Shown: positions 1-8,900, counted from the stretch's first letter. The stretch is 64,000 nucleotides of DNA from an uncultured Paracoccaceae bacterium (GCA_947502145.1 CANMYO010000004.1:287232-351231), one strand, 5' to 3'. Numbers and translations: made by a program. Notes: a model not told the origin generated them from the letters alone.

Positions 1-846
1 TACAGCAGCGACACCCATGCCGCGGAATGCCCGTTCTGTGCAACGCCTGTTGTTACAGACACGGGTGCACATCGGCACATCAAGCCGCGCGGCCTTCTGC
101 CCTTCTTACTGGATGAACGGCAAGCGCGCGACGCAATGACCGACTGGCTGGGGCGGCTTTGGTTTGCGCCCGGAGGCGTGCAGGAGTATGCCCGCAAGGG
201 GCGCGCCATGAATGGCATCTACGTTCCCTACTGGACCTTCGATGCAGACACCAAAAGCCGTTATAGCGGCCAGCGCGGCAATGACTATTACGAATCCCGG
301 GTGGTGGTCCGAAACGGCAAGAAACGCACTGTACGAATTCGCAAGACGCGCTGGCGCGCTGCACGGGGGCAAGTCGCCCGCTTCTTTGATGATGTACTGG
401 TCCTGGCCTCGCAAAGCTTGCCGAAGAAATACACCGATGGGCTTGAGCCTTGGGATCTGTCAGAACTTGAACCTTACAACCCCGAATACCTCGCCGGATT
501 TCGTGCGGAGGGCTATCAGGTCGAACTGGCAGATGGGTTCGTGCAGGCGCGCGACTATATGGACCGCATGATCTTGCGGGACGTAAAATACGACATCGGC
601 GGGGATCGACAGCGGGTCAGCAATGTCGACACCCAAGTGCGCGATATCACGTTCAAGCATGTTCTTCTGCCGGTCTGGCTTGCGGCATATAAGTATCGCG
701 GTCGCACCTTCCGTTTTGTCGTAAACGGACGCACCGGCCGCGTTCAGGGACAGCGCCCCTATTCGGCCATCAAGATCGCCATTGCAGTTATTCTGGGTGC
801 CATCATTGCAATGGGCGTCGGTTATGTTATCGCTACCAGCCAGTGA
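1..846 (+). CDS. Zinc-ribbon membrane protein, 5' end missing
   Basis: The reading frame is open from the first base of the window, so the start lies upstream; 281 residues are visible. The first visible residues hold a CPFC knuckle, probably the second half of a zinc ribbon whose first Cys pair is outside the window. A soluble central part follows with many aromatic and basic residues (PYWTFDADTKSRYSG). The C-terminus is a single hydrophobic segment (IAIAVILGAIIAMGVGYVIA), so the protein is probably anchored in the inner membrane by its tail. It resembles the roseobacter proteins often annotated as TFIIB-type zinc-ribbon or primosomal-protein-N'-like proteins, but no helicase motif is visible and I cannot give a function. 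It ends 18 bp before the sugar kinase gene, so the two may be co-transcribed. Confidence 0.75.
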   Translation, partial: YSSDTHAAECPFCATPVVTDTGAHRHIKPRGLLPFLLDERQARDAMTDWLGRLWFAPGGVQEYARKGRAMNGIYVPYWTFDADTKSRYSGQRGNDYYESRVVVRNGKKRTVRIRKTRWRAARGQVARFFDDVLVLASQSLPKKYTDGLEPWDLSELEPYNPEYLAGFRAEGYQVELADGFVQARDYMDRMILRDVKYDIGGDRQRVSNVDTQVRDITFKHVLLPVWLAAYKYRGRTFRFVVNGRTGRVQGQRPYSAIKIAIAVILGAIIAMGVGYVIATSQ

Positions 847-864
847 AATACAGGAGTTTGGGCC

Positions 865-1770
865 ATGATCCTCTGCTGCGGAGAAGCCCTGATCGACATG
901 CTGCCGCGCCAGACTGCTGCTGGCGAAAATGCCTTTGCCCCCCATGCAGGTGGTGCGGTTTTCAATACTTCAATTGCGCTTGGACGGCTGGGCGAAAAGG
1001 TGCAACTTTTCACAGGGTTATCGTCGGACCTGTTTGGTGACGTCCTGCGGGACGGTCTGACAGCCAGTCATGTGGATGCAAGCCTGGCGCATATGTCCGA
1101 CCGCCCAACAACGCTTGCCTTTGTCAAACTGTCTGATGGCCATGCGGAATATGCGTTCTACGATGAAAACACGGCCGGGCGCATGCTTGCCATTGCCGAT
1201 CTGCCGGCTACGACGGCAGACGCGCTGTTCTTTGGCGGAATTTCATTGGTCGTTGAACCTTGCGGCAGCGCTTACGAGGCCCTGTTGCTGCGCGAGGCCG
1301 CCCACCGCTTCACCATGATCGATCCCAATATCCGCCCCGGATTCATTCGTGATGAGACCCGCTACCGGGCACGTCTGACGGCCATGATGGGGGCTGCGGA
1401 TGTAATCAAGACCAGTGACGAAGACCTTGCATGGATCAACGGCACCGCAGACGCCAGCGCGCTGTTTGACTCAACCGCGGCACAGGTCATCCTGCTGACG
1501 CGTGGGGCGGATGGCGTCACCATAATGACCCGCGAGGACAGTTGCGACATCCCCGCGCATAAGGCTGACGTCGTCGACACCGTTGGCGCAGGTGATACCT
1601 TCAATGCCGGCTTCCTCGCAGGCCTATCGCGAGGGGGACATCTCAGCAAAGATGGCATACGCGCCGCCACGCTGAAGGACCTCGCCACGGCAGCCGCACT
1701 GGGGACGCAGGCCGCTGCCGTCACTGTCAGCCGCGCCGGTGCAAATCCACCCTGGGCAAATGAATTGTGA
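865..1770 (+). CDS. PfkB-family carbohydrate kinase (fructokinase-like)
   Basis: A 301-residue ribokinase/PfkB family protein that should phosphorylate a sugar with ATP in the cytoplasm. The N-terminus [11 protein letters not shown] and the C-terminal signature [13 protein letters not shown] (about residues 238-250, with the expected catalytic base Asp244 in GAGD) are both present, so the fold looks complete. The length is usual for fructokinases, and fructokinase is the commonest annotation for close relatives, but substrate cannot be read from sequence. The ATG at 865 lies shortly after the preceding gene and follows a short AGGAG stretch. The stop codon overlaps the GTG start of dtd (GTGA), which suggests translational coupling. 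Confidence 0.88.
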   Translation: MILCCGEALIDMLPRQTAAGENAFAPHAGGAVFNTSIALGRLGEKVQLFTGLSSDLFGDVLRDGLTASHVDASLAHMSDRPTTLAFVKLSDGHAEYAFYDENTAGRMLAIADLPATTADALFFGGISLVVEPCGSAYEALLLREAAHRFTMIDPNIRPGFIRDETRYRARLTAMMGAADVIKTSDEDLAWINGTADASALFDSTAAQVILLTRGADGVTIMTREDSCDIPAHKADVVDTVGAGDTFNAGFLAGLSRGGHLSKDGIRAATLKDLATAAALGTQAAAVTVSRAGANPPWANEL

Positions 1771-2204
1771 GGGCGCTTTTGCAGCGGGTCAGCGCCGCCC
1801 AGGTCAGTGTGAAGGGCGACGTCATCGGCAAGATTGACGCCGGGTTGCTGATTTTCGTCTGCGCGATGCAAGGCGATGATGCTGCAAGTTCAGCCCGACT
1901 TGCAGGAAAGATCAGCAAACTGCGGATCTTCAGAGACGAGAATGGCCGGATGAACCGCGCATTGTCAGAGACTGGCGGCAGCGCGCTGATTGTCAGCCAG
2001 TTCACCCTGGCCGCAGACACCTCCCGTGGGAATCGCCCGGGCTTTGGTCATGCCGCTGACCCCGAGACCGGCAAATCACTTTATCAGACATTTATCAATG
2101 ATATCAAAGCCTGTGGCATCCAGACCGCAACGGGTGAGTTTGGGGCTGACATGGCCGTCAGCCTCACCAATGACGGGCCCGTCACGATCTGGCTTGACGT
2201 CTAG
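1767..2204 (+). CDS. dtd: D-aminoacyl-tRNA deacylase
   Basis: A 145-residue protein matching the DTD family over its whole length. It hydrolyses D-amino acids (and glycine mischarged on tRNA-Ala) from tRNA, a proofreading step after aminoacylation. It has the family start [15 protein letters not shown], the motif [17 protein letters not shown] (about residues 75-91, containing the active-site SQFTL element) and the C-terminal [10 protein letters not shown], where family members carry the NxGPVT active-site motif. The start is GTG at 1767, chosen because it overlaps the stop of the kinase gene by 4 bp and gives the normal N-terminus. No terminator is obvious in the 60 bp before the convergent znuA. 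Confidence 0.95.
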   Translation: MRALLQRVSAAQVSVKGDVIGKIDAGLLIFVCAMQGDDAASSARLAGKISKLRIFRDENGRMNRALSETGGSALIVSQFTLAADTSRGNRPGFGHAADPETGKSLYQTFINDIKACGIQTATGEFGADMAVSLTNDGPVTIWLDV

Positions 2205-2264
2205 TCCAATACGGGATGGCGGGTGGGGCGCCTTTCCCGGCACGGGAAACAGCGACATCCGGCA

Positions 2265-3221
2265 TCATCCAGCGCAATCCGAGATGGCCTGCGCAACCCC
2301 GCGCACCAGCGCCGAGTAATCCTCCGCCGCAACACCAAGCGGATCAATTTGCGCGACCTTCACGTCGGTGCCTTCGCCTAGGGTCTCAATCCAGCCCGGC
2401 TTCGTGCCAACCTCGTAAAGCAGGCAGGTCACCTCTCCTTGCGCGACCAACGCACGCAATTCAGAAAGATGTGTTGGGCCGGGGCGCGCGTCATCTGTTC
2501 CAGTCACCATGCCGACCGCGTGCAAGCCAAAGCGCGCCTCAAAGTATTGATAGGCATCGTGCGGTAGCAAGAACCCCTCCACGTCGGCAACCATGTCCGA
2601 AACATCTTCGGCCAAAACGTCCAGTTCACTTGCCAGACGTTCAGCATTCGCGAAATAGGTTGCGGCATTGTCGGGATCGGCAACCGCCAGATCGGCAGCA
2701 ATTGCCCGCCCCCAGATTGCAGCAACTGCGGGATCCAACCATCCATGCGGATCAAATGCGCCATAATCATGCCCGTGCCCGTGCCCGTGATCATGATCGC
2801 GGCCATCATCGTCATCATGCCCGTCATCGTCATCATGACCGTCATCGTGATCATGCCCACCATCGTCATCATGACGCTCATGGTGGTCCTCACGAACCGG
2901 AAGCGCCCACCCTTCAACTTGCAGCAGCTCCGTCTGACCGGCATTCTCAGCAACATTGGCAAGTGGACGTTCCAGCCAAGGGGTCAGCCCCTCACCCACC
3001 CAGATGATGTGGTCCGCCTCCGCTAGCCGCGCCGCATCCGATGGTCGCATTGCATAATCGTGAACAGACCCGCCTGCCGGCAAAAGTTGCACGGGTTCCC
3101 CAACACCCTGCATGATTTCGGACGTCAACATCTGCACTGGCCTGATATCCGTTACCACCCGTAGATCGTCAGCGCGCGCAGCGCCTGCACAGAATAACCC
3201 AACCATTATTAATCGCAGCAT
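2265..3221 (-). CDS. znuA: Zinc ABC transporter, periplasmic zinc-binding protein ZnuA
   Basis: A 318-residue cluster A-I solute-binding protein that captures Zn2+ in the periplasm for ZnuBC. The start at 3221 is chosen because it gives a signal peptide (MLRLIMVGLFCAGAARA then DDLRVV) and lies 7 nt after AAGGGG. After VTDIRPVQMLTSEIMQGVG it carries a long central loop of alternating His and Asp (about residues 110-150), a typical metal-scavenging loop of ZnuA proteins that is unusually Asp-rich here. The domain continues to a normal C-terminus. The gene is divergent from zur-znuCB and shares the palindromic box at 3263-3279, so it should be derepressed under zinc limitation. Confidence 0.95.
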   Translation of the reverse strand: MLRLIMVGLFCAGAARADDLRVVTDIRPVQMLTSEIMQGVGEPVQLLPAGGSVHDYAMRPSDAARLAEADHIIWVGEGLTPWLERPLANVAENAGQTELLQVEGWALPVREDHHERHDDDGGHDHDDGHDDDDGHDDDDGRDHDHGHGHGHDYGAFDPHGWLDPAVAAIWGRAIAADLAVADPDNAATYFANAERLASELDVLAEDVSDMVADVEGFLLPHDAYQYFEARFGLHAVGMVTGTDDARPGPTHLSELRALVAQGEVTCLLYEVGTKPGWIETLGEGTDVKVAQIDPLGVAAEDYSALVRGVAQAISDCAG

Positions 3222-3262
3222 GATCAACCCCTTGCAATTTTCTTCAGCGGCGGGCATACAGC

Positions 3263-3279
3263 GTATGTTATAACATAAC
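3263..3279. promoter_or_regulatory. Palindromic Zur-type operator between znuA and zur
   Basis: The 14-mer TATGTTATAACATA at 3264-3277 is a perfect palindrome inside a GTATGTTATAACATAAC context. It resembles zinc-uptake regulator boxes of alphaproteobacteria (AT-rich, TGTTATAACA core). It sits between divergent znuA and zur-znuC-znuB, so a single site can repress both. The box ends only 10 bp before the zur ATG, so the zur transcript probably starts inside or just after it and has a very short leader. That Zur is the binding protein is inferred from location and similarity. Confidence 0.85.
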
Positions 3280-3289
3280 AAGGCCCAAA

Positions 3290-3760
3290 ATGACCGCTCT
3301 CGGTTTCTCAGATCACAATCACAAAACCTGCGTGATCGCAGCCATTGATGCGGCTGAGGCCACATGTGACGCGCGGGGCATCAAGCTGACGACAATCCGG
3401 CGGCGCACGCTCGAAATCCTGCTGGAAAGCCACACTGCGCTTGGGGCCTATGACATTCTCGCACGCCTTGATGCGGAAAGGCTGGGATCAAAACCGCCTG
3501 TCGTTTACCGGGCCCTGTCGTTTCTGGTGGATCATGGCTTTGCGCATCGGATCGAGCGGCTGAACGCCTTTGTCGCTTGTGCCCATCCCGGTGCCGATCA
3601 CGCCCCCGCATTTATGATTTGCCGTGGCTGTCGAAAGGTGGCAGAGACGCAGGATCGCCCCGACCGGATGCAAAACAGTGCCACAGAAAGCGGGTTCGTC
3701 ATTGAACAGACCGTGATCGAAGCTGAAGGTCTGTGCCCGGATTGCCAGGGGGAACCATGA
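3290..3760 (+). CDS. zur: Zinc uptake regulator Zur (Fur family)
   Basis: A 156-residue Fur-family repressor. The N-terminal winged helix covers about residues 30-95 (LTTIRRRTLEILLESH, then VVYRALSFLVDHGFAHRIE as recognition region). The dimerisation domain has CAHPGADHAPAF and two CxxC pairs (CRGC about residue 111, CPDC near the C-terminus) for the structural zinc. Lack of a Fur-like HHDH signature and the position beside znuABC make Zur the best assignment. Its stop overlaps the znuC ATG (ATGA), so repressor and transporter are one transcript, implying negative autoregulation through the adjacent operator. The leader upstream of the ATG has no clear ribosome binding site. Confidence 0.93.
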   Translation: MTALGFSDHNHKTCVIAAIDAAEATCDARGIKLTTIRRRTLEILLESHTALGAYDILARLDAERLGSKPPVVYRALSFLVDHGFAHRIERLNAFVACAHPGADHAPAFMICRGCRKVAETQDRPDRMQNSATESGFVIEQTVIEAEGLCPDCQGEP

Positions 3761-4482
3761 CACTCATTTCTGCAGAAAATGTAAGCGTTCACCACGCGGG
3801 CTTACCCACGCTTGATTCCGTGAGCTTCGCAATCCAACCCGGTGAAATCGTTACGATTGTCGGCCCCAATGGATCCGGAAAATCTACTTTGCTGCGGTTG
3901 CTGATCGGCGCGATCACACCAAATGCGGGCCTGATCAGGCGATCATCGGATGTCCGCATCGGCTATGTGCCGCAAAAGCTGGCGATAGACGGGAATCTGC
4001 CAATGTCGGTCCGGCGCTTCCTGGACCTGCCGCATCGTGTCAGTAATGCCAAAGCGCATGAAGCGATGGCCACAGCAGGGGTGACGAAACTGGCGAACAA
4101 GCAGATGTCGGCCCTTTCAGGTGGGCAGTTTCAACGTGTCCTGTTGGCACGCGCGATCCTGTCCCGCCCAAACCTTCTGATCCTTGACGAGGCGACGCAG
4201 GGACTTGATCAGCCGGGCTCTGCGCAATTCTATCGCCAGATCGAAGAGGTAAGGCAGGATCTGGGTTGTGCGGTCCTGATGGTCAGTCACGAGCTTCACG
4301 TGGTGATGAGCGCCTCGGACCGGGTGATTTGTCTTAACGGGCATATCTGTTGTGAAGGCACGCCGGATGTCGTATCCGCGACCCCCGCCTACCGCGAGCT
4401 TTTTGGCAGCGGCACACATGGCGCACTGGCCCTATATCGCCACGATCACGACCATCACCACGATCACGCCCATGACCACTGA
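3757..4482 (+). CDS. znuC: Zinc ABC transporter ATP-binding protein ZnuC
   Basis: A 241-residue ABC ATPase powering zinc import. It shows Walker A GPNGSGKST (about residues 36-44), signature LSGGQFQRVLLARA, Walker B LLILDEATQGLD and the H-loop SHELHVV. The C-terminus is a run of His and Asp (HDHDHHHDHAHDH), a metal-binding tail seen in some ZnuC proteins. The start at 3757 is the ATG overlapping the zur stop, preceded by a purine-rich CAGGGGGAACC. An in-frame ATG 24 bp upstream is less likely because it lies further inside zur. The gene overlaps znuB at TGATG. Confidence 0.95.
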   Translation: MTLISAENVSVHHAGLPTLDSVSFAIQPGEIVTIVGPNGSGKSTLLRLLIGAITPNAGLIRRSSDVRIGYVPQKLAIDGNLPMSVRRFLDLPHRVSNAKAHEAMATAGVTKLANKQMSALSGGQFQRVLLARAILSRPNLLILDEATQGLDQPGSAQFYRQIEEVRQDLGCAVLMVSHELHVVMSASDRVICLNGHICCEGTPDVVSATPAYRELFGSGTHGALALYRHDHDHHHDHAHDH

Positions 4483-5279
4483 TGCTTGACGATTTTCTTG
4501 TACGCGCCGCACTTGCGGCCTGCGGCACGGCCACTGCGGCGGCGCTGCTGGGGTGTTTTGTCGTGTGGCGACGAATGGCCTATTTTGGCGATGCGACGGC
4601 CCATGCAGCTGTGCTTGGTGTTGCCATATCCCTGGCATTTTCGATGTCGATCCTTGTGGGCGTCACCGCTGTTGCGCTTGGCATGGCAGTGCTGATTCAT
4701 TTGCTGTCGCGGCAGGGCCAGCCTGTCGATACCTTGCTTGGGGTTTTGTCGCATGGAGCTTTGGCGATCGGGCTGGTCGCTGTTTCGTTGATCCCAGGGC
4801 AAAGGATTGATGTGGAGTCTTATCTATTCGGGGACGTTCTCAGCGTTTCGCGGTTGGATGTTGCCGTGATCTGGGCCGGTGCGGCGCTTGTCATTGCGAT
4901 CATCTGGCGGCAATGGTCTTCGCTGCTAACGGCGACATTGTCGCCAGATCTTGCCTATGCGGCCGGGATCAATCCACGCCGCGAACAGCTGATCCTCACG
5001 CTTCTTCTGGCGGTTGTCGTTGCGGTTGCAATCAAAGTCGTTGGAGCCTTGCTGATTACCGCGCTTTTGATCATTCCTGCGGCAACCGCACGCGGTTTGA
5101 CACGCACCCCAGAGGCGATGGCACTGGTATCTGTTGCATTTGGGATTCTTTCAGCTTTTGGCGGGCTACGTCTAGCAATAGTATTCGACACACCCGTTGG
5201 CCCCAGCATAGTGTGTTTGAGTGTATTTCTATTTTCTCTGGCAACAATCAGCCGACAATTCCGGACAACTGGCAAGTAA
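4482..5279 (+). CDS. znuB: Zinc ABC transporter permease ZnuB
   Basis: A 265-residue ABC-3 family inner-membrane permease with repeated hydrophobic segments through its whole length, beginning LVRAALAACGTATAAALLGCFVVWRRMAYFGDATAHAAVLGVA. The GDATAHAAVLG element resembles the conserved cytoplasmic loop contacted by ZnuC. It forms the membrane channel of the ZnuABC importer. The ATG shares one base with the znuC stop (TGATG), so translation is probably coupled. It ends 93 bp before the next gene; no strong terminator is seen there. Confidence 0.94.
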   Translation: MLDDFLVRAALAACGTATAAALLGCFVVWRRMAYFGDATAHAAVLGVAISLAFSMSILVGVTAVALGMAVLIHLLSRQGQPVDTLLGVLSHGALAIGLVAVSLIPGQRIDVESYLFGDVLSVSRLDVAVIWAGAALVIAIIWRQWSSLLTATLSPDLAYAAGINPRREQLILTLLLAVVVAVAIKVVGALLITALLIIPAATARGLTRTPEAMALVSVAFGILSAFGGLRLAIVFDTPVGPSIVCLSVFLFSLATISRQFRTTGK

Positions 5280-5372
5280 TTGCCGCGTTGCTGGCCCGGT
5301 CCTGCCACGGGTTTGCCGCGATTGGGCGTTATCCCTAGGCCTATCTGCACAGACCCTGAAAGGCCCTGCCAC

Positions 5373-5855
5373 ATGAAACGTCGCCTTCTCGCGTTGACCA
5401 CTTTCGTCGCCATCGCCCTTATCGCAGGGCAGGCATCTGCATCAAACGCCTGCACGACACCGGCCAACGTAAATGCGATGGCCACCGAAATCGCCGCTGG
5501 CGTGAACGCAAATCGACGCGCGCATGGGCGAGCGCCACTCGCTTACAATCAGCGCCTCAGTCGCGCGGCGATGAAACACGCCTGCGACATGGCTGTGAAC
5601 AACTTTTTTGGGCATCGCGGCTCTGACGGAACAAATAGCCAGGCGCGGGTGCGTCAGGTTGGTTATCGTGATTGCATCGTGGCCGAAAACCTGGCTTGGG
5701 GTTATCCCAATTCACGGCAGATCATCTCTGGTTGGATGAATTCCTCTGGCCACCGCCGCAACATGCTGCATCCGCGTATTGCTGAAATGGGCATTGGCAT
5801 CACCCAGGGGCCAAAAGGTCCAAATTGGGTGCTTGTCGTTGCAAAGGGCTGCTAG
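5373..5855 (+). CDS. Secreted CAP-domain (SCP-like) protein
   Basis: A 160-residue exported protein. A signal peptide (MKRRLLALTTFVAIALIAGQASA, cleavage after ASA) precedes a CAP/SCP-like domain covering the rest. Landmarks are VNANRRAHGRAPLAYNQRLS, the FFGHRG element with a cavity His, AENLAWG and the SGHRRNML element with a second His. Bacterial CAP proteins are periplasmic or extracellular; their biochemical role is mostly unknown. The start at 5373 is chosen for the signal peptide. The gene is monocistronic and converges on the LacI regulator gene 6 bp downstream. Confidence 0.88.
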   Translation: MKRRLLALTTFVAIALIAGQASASNACTTPANVNAMATEIAAGVNANRRAHGRAPLAYNQRLSRAAMKHACDMAVNNFFGHRGSDGTNSQARVRQVGYRDCIVAENLAWGYPNSRQIISGWMNSSGHRRNMLHPRIAEMGIGITQGPKGPNWVLVVAKGC

Positions 5856-5861
5856 GCCCAC

Positions 5862-6878
5862 CTAACCGGGCGGCAAATTATCTTCGACATAAATATAGAT
5901 CGGGCATTGGCCTTCATTTGGCGAAATTTGCCCTAACGCAACGCCCATTGCGGTGTGGCCCATCTCAACGGTGTTGTGGGCCAGAATTGCAGTAAAGTCA
6001 CCGCGGCTGAGTGCTGAACGGCTTTGTGCGTTGACCTCATGCCCGATGACGCTAATCCGGCCCGGGTTCACTGTTGCCAGTCCTTCAATGATCGTGGGCT
6101 GGCCCCCACCGGCCAGATAGACGCCTTTTAGACCCTCGCCCATTTCTGCCATATTCGCGAGGATGGCCCGTGCATGGTCAGGATTGTTACCGTAGGCCGC
6201 CGGTTGCACCAGTGTCAGATCAGGGCGGGTCATGCCAAGCACCTGCCGAAACCCGGACGCCCGGTCCAACAGATGCCGAAACTCAAGATGCCCAAGTAAC
6301 AATGCGACCTGCCCCGGTCCCGGTGGAATAAATCCAGCCATCAGCCGCGCAGCGGCCCGCCCGGCGGCGAAATTGTCCTGTCCGACATAGGCAAAGCGAC
6401 GCGACTGCGGGATATCAGAGACGACTGAAATTACGCGGATTCCACGGTCAATCAGCCGATTGACGCATTTGGTGACCTCTGCATTGTCGACCCCAACCAT
6501 GATCACTGCTGAAGTATCGTCATCAACCGCATCCAGATTCGCGCAGAGCGTTGTCGGGTCGTAGGCGTCAAATCCTGAAAAGTCGAATTTGACACCGCCA
6601 AAGATCGGCGCATGTGATGCGGTTTCAAACCCCACACGCAAAGCGTCGAAGAACGGGTTGGTGCCCGCACTCAGGATAACGGATACGCGCATCCCGTTGC
6701 CAATCTGACGCGCCGACAGGGACGAGGGGGCGTAGCCCAGTTCGCGCATGGCCGCCTCGACCCGGCACACGGTTTCAGCGCGAACCCCGGGGCGTGCGTT
6801 CAACACACGATCAACGGTCGAGCGGGAGACCCCACTTAACCGAGCAACATCATCCATGCGTGTACGTGAGCCTACCAT
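5862..6878 (-). CDS. LacI-family transcriptional regulator
   Basis: A 338-residue LacI/GalR regulator. The N-terminus holds the helix-turn-helix (DDVARLSGVSRSTVDRVLNARPGV, about residues 8-30) with the hinge YAPSSLSARQI. The rest is a periplasmic-binding-protein-like effector domain (VSVILSAGTNPFFDALRVGFE onward), similar to the sugar-binding peripheral domain used by many LacI proteins. ATG 6878 is chosen because a run of six G lies just upstream; a TTG at 6890 and an ATG at 6857 are alternatives. It starts back-to-back with a 410 bp intergenic region carrying several palindromes, one of which may be its operator. The ligand is unknown. The nearest plausible target is the MttB-family gene, but that gene points the same way and is upstream. 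Confidence 0.88.
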   Translation of the reverse strand: MVGSRTRMDDVARLSGVSRSTVDRVLNARPGVRAETVCRVEAAMRELGYAPSSLSARQIGNGMRVSVILSAGTNPFFDALRVGFETASHAPIFGGVKFDFSGFDAYDPTTLCANLDAVDDDTSAVIMVGVDNAEVTKCVNRLIDRGIRVISVVSDIPQSRRFAYVGQDNFAAGRAAARLMAGFIPPGPGQVALLLGHLEFRHLLDRASGFRQVLGMTRPDLTLVQPAAYGNNPDHARAILANMAEMGEGLKGVYLAGGGQPTIIEGLATVNPGRISVIGHEVNAQSRSALSRGDFTAILAHNTVEMGHTAMGVALGQISPNEGQCPIYIYVEDNLPPG

Positions 6879-6954
6879 GTCCCCCCGCAATTTGCCGTAT
6901 TTTGTGACTTAGCACCTTAGATCACCACGACAATGCAGTGAGTAAGGGGAAATC

Positions 6955-6970
6955 TGACACAATTGCGTCA
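6955..6970. promoter_or_regulatory. Candidate LacI-family operator
   Basis: TGACACAATTGCGTCA is palindromic at 14 of 16 positions, with a central CAATTG. It lies about 77 bp upstream of the LacI-family start, a common place for an autoregulatory operator. Assignment to this regulator is inference from position only. Confidence 0.4.
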
Positions 6971-7187
6971 TCTGTCGTAATGAGGGGCGACGGAATTCCG
7001 CTGTTGCGACGGATTTGTTAAGCCAAATCTAGACATTACAACAACTCAGACACAAGCAAATGTTGTCTCTTACCGGTCCGATTCTCAATAATTCGCAAAA
7101 CAGATTATGATTGCACTACGTCAAAAATTGAAATAATTAGGTCAACACTCACAGCCGAGAAATCTCGGGAACTCACGTGAACGCGAC

Positions 7188-7240
7188 CCCTGACGGATGC
7201 CTTACACTCTCCGCAGATCCCCAGTTGGGCACCGTCAGGG
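7188..7240. other. Stem-loop downstream of the MttB-family gene
   Basis: CCCTGACGG at 7188-7196 pairs with CCGTCAGGG at 7232-7240. The pairing extends inward by TGCC/GGCA across a one-base bulge. The plus-strand copy is followed by AATTTTCCCTT, the minus-strand copy has no T-run, so it is not a textbook terminator for the minus-strand gene. It could be an RNA-stabilising 3' structure or an operator. Confidence 0.4.
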
Positions 7241-7288
7241 AATTTTCCCTTAGTTTTCAATGGGGGAATCGATCACCCCCGCCAAACC

Positions 7289-8842
7289 TTAGAAATCGGT
7301 TGGCGCGCCCCCTTCGGACTTGCGGCGTGCGACAAAATCCTCGAGCGCGGCGCGGATGGCTGTGTCCATTGGCGGTTCCTGGAATGATCCGATGATATCC
7401 TTGAACAGCCGATGTGCCCGCTCTGACGTCCAGATACCACCGGCCAGTTCCCATGCCTCAAAATTGCGCCAGTCGCTCGCAATCGGTGCATAAAATGCCT
7501 TTTCATAACGTTCCTGCGTATGCGGAATGCCGAAGAAATGGCCATTGGGGCCAACTTCTCTGATCGCATCAAAGGCGATGTCTTCAGGCTGTGTGGCGAT
7601 GATGTCCGGTTCCATATAGCGTTGGATCATCTGCAGCACCTCACAGTCCATCACGAATTTCTCGGGTGAGGCGATCAACCCGCCTTCCAGCCATCCGGCG
7701 GCGTGATACACGACGTTTGTGCCAGATTGCACCGCAGACCAAAGAGAATTTGACGTCTCCCACATCGCCTGACCGTCGGGAACATTGGCCGCGCAAACAC
7801 CACTGGCCCGCATTGGTAACCCGTATTTTCGCGCCATTTGCCCGGTCATCTGGGTCGCGCGCATGTATTCTGGTGTTCCAAAAGCTGGTGCGCCAGTTTT
7901 CATATCCACATTGCTGGTAAAGGTTCCAATCACGCAGGGCGCACCCGGGCGCACGTATTGAAACAGGGCAATCGCTGAGAGGGCCTCGGCAATCGACAGG
8001 GTTACTGCGCCGGACATGGTGACAGGCGCCATCGCCCCGGCAAGCGTAAATGGCGTCACAACTACGGCCTGGCCGCGGCGCACACAGCGCAGGCATCCGT
8101 CGATCATCGGCACATCATGTTTCAGCGGCGAAGTAGAATTGATGTTGGTATACATCCGCGGCTTGGCCTGGAACTCTTCCTCGCTCAGCCCGCCCGCAAT
8201 CTTGACCATCTCCATCACGTCCTCGACCCGCTCTTTGCCCAGCGAATAGGCATGCGCGACCTTGTCCGTCAGCACCATCTTGTCAAAGACAACATCAAGA
8301 TGGCGCACGCTGGCATGTACGTCGACAGGCTCGACCGGATATCCACCGGCAAAGTGAATACAGTTAAAATGCTGCGTCAGGCGCAACAGATTGGCGCATT
8401 GGGCACGCGTCCCCGGAACCTTTTTCCCAATCTCGAGGTCAAAGTAATTCGGAGGCGAAGACACATTGCCAAACAGAATGTGATTTCCACCGACCGTGAT
8501 TTCCCGGTCCGGATTGCGTGGCGTGATGGTAAATTGTGATGGGGCCTTGGCGACCATTTCCATCACCCAGTCCCGCCCCATGCGCACATTTGTGCCACTG
8601 ACCGTGCATCCCGCCTGTTTGAAGAGCTGAACCGCCTCTTCGTTCAGAAACTCGATGCCGATTTCTTCGAGGATCCGCATTGCCCCATGGTGGATGGCTG
8701 CAACACTGGTTTCTGTCAGGGGTTCGGTTGGGCGATCGGTGTTGACGGGAATGCGCCAGGGCATTTGATCCATCGTTGCGTGTCCGCGGCGTGCCGCGTT
8801 GCCAGCGCGCCCTCCACCACGTCTTCGACCCTGATCCGCCAT
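7289..8842 (-). CDS. Trimethylamine methyltransferase (MttB) family protein, non-pyrrolysine type
   Basis: A 517-residue MttB-superfamily protein. Family members transfer a methyl group from a quaternary or tertiary amine to a corrinoid protein. An Arg/Gly-rich N-terminal tail (about residues 1-22) precedes the TIM-barrel region beginning PLTETSVAAIHHGAMRILEEIGIEFL. The frame has no internal TAG, so unlike archaeal MttB it does not use pyrrolysine. Non-Pyl homologues such as MtgB and MtpB act on glycine betaine and proline betaine. The start follows GGAGGGACCAG, a strong ribosome binding site. No corrinoid protein gene is adjacent. The carnitine operon 6 kb away would yield glycine betaine, making a betaine substrate plausible but unproven. 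Confidence 0.88.
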   Translation of the reverse strand: MADQGRRRGGGRAGNAARRGHATMDQMPWRIPVNTDRPTEPLTETSVAAIHHGAMRILEEIGIEFLNEEAVQLFKQAGCTVSGTNVRMGRDWVMEMVAKAPSQFTITPRNPDREITVGGNHILFGNVSSPPNYFDLEIGKKVPGTRAQCANLLRLTQHFNCIHFAGGYPVEPVDVHASVRHLDVVFDKMVLTDKVAHAYSLGKERVEDVMEMVKIAGGLSEEEFQAKPRMYTNINSTSPLKHDVPMIDGCLRCVRRGQAVVVTPFTLAGAMAPVTMSGAVTLSIAEALSAIALFQYVRPGAPCVIGTFTSNVDMKTGAPAFGTPEYMRATQMTGQMARKYGLPMRASGVCAANVPDGQAMWETSNSLWSAVQSGTNVVYHAAGWLEGGLIASPEKFVMDCEVLQMIQRYMEPDIIATQPEDIAFDAIREVGPNGHFFGIPHTQERYEKAFYAPIASDWRNFEAWELAGGIWTSERAHRLFKDIIGSFQEPPMDTAIRAALEDFVARRKSEGGAPTDF

Positions 8843-8900
8843 CTGGTCCCTCCAATTCTCCGTTCAGATTGACAAAGAGCGGCCCATGCTGGCGCGGCGT

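Larger units (their letters stand above)
6879..7288. other. 410 bp intergenic region with four palindromes, no gene
   Basis: I see no convincing gene between the LacI gene and the MttB-family gene. The stretch holds a near-palindrome at 6955-6970, CGGAATTCCG at 6991-7000, a perfect hairpin CCGAGA-AA-TCTCGG at 7155-7168, and a longer imperfect stem at 7188-7240. GGGGG/CCCCC arms at 7262-7280 lie just beyond the mttB stop. An open frame at 7177-7395 runs into mttB antisense and has no family features. The left part should contain the LacI promoter; the right part is the 3' flank of the mttB gene. Confidence 0.6.

Noticed and set aside
2216..3007. His/Arg-rich open frame opposite znuA
   Set aside because: It mirrors the His/Asp loop codons of znuA and has no signal or domain.
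7289..8842. Possible pyrrolysine-containing MttB
   Set aside because: The frame has no internal TAG and no pyl genes are in the window, so this is the non-pyrrolysine type.
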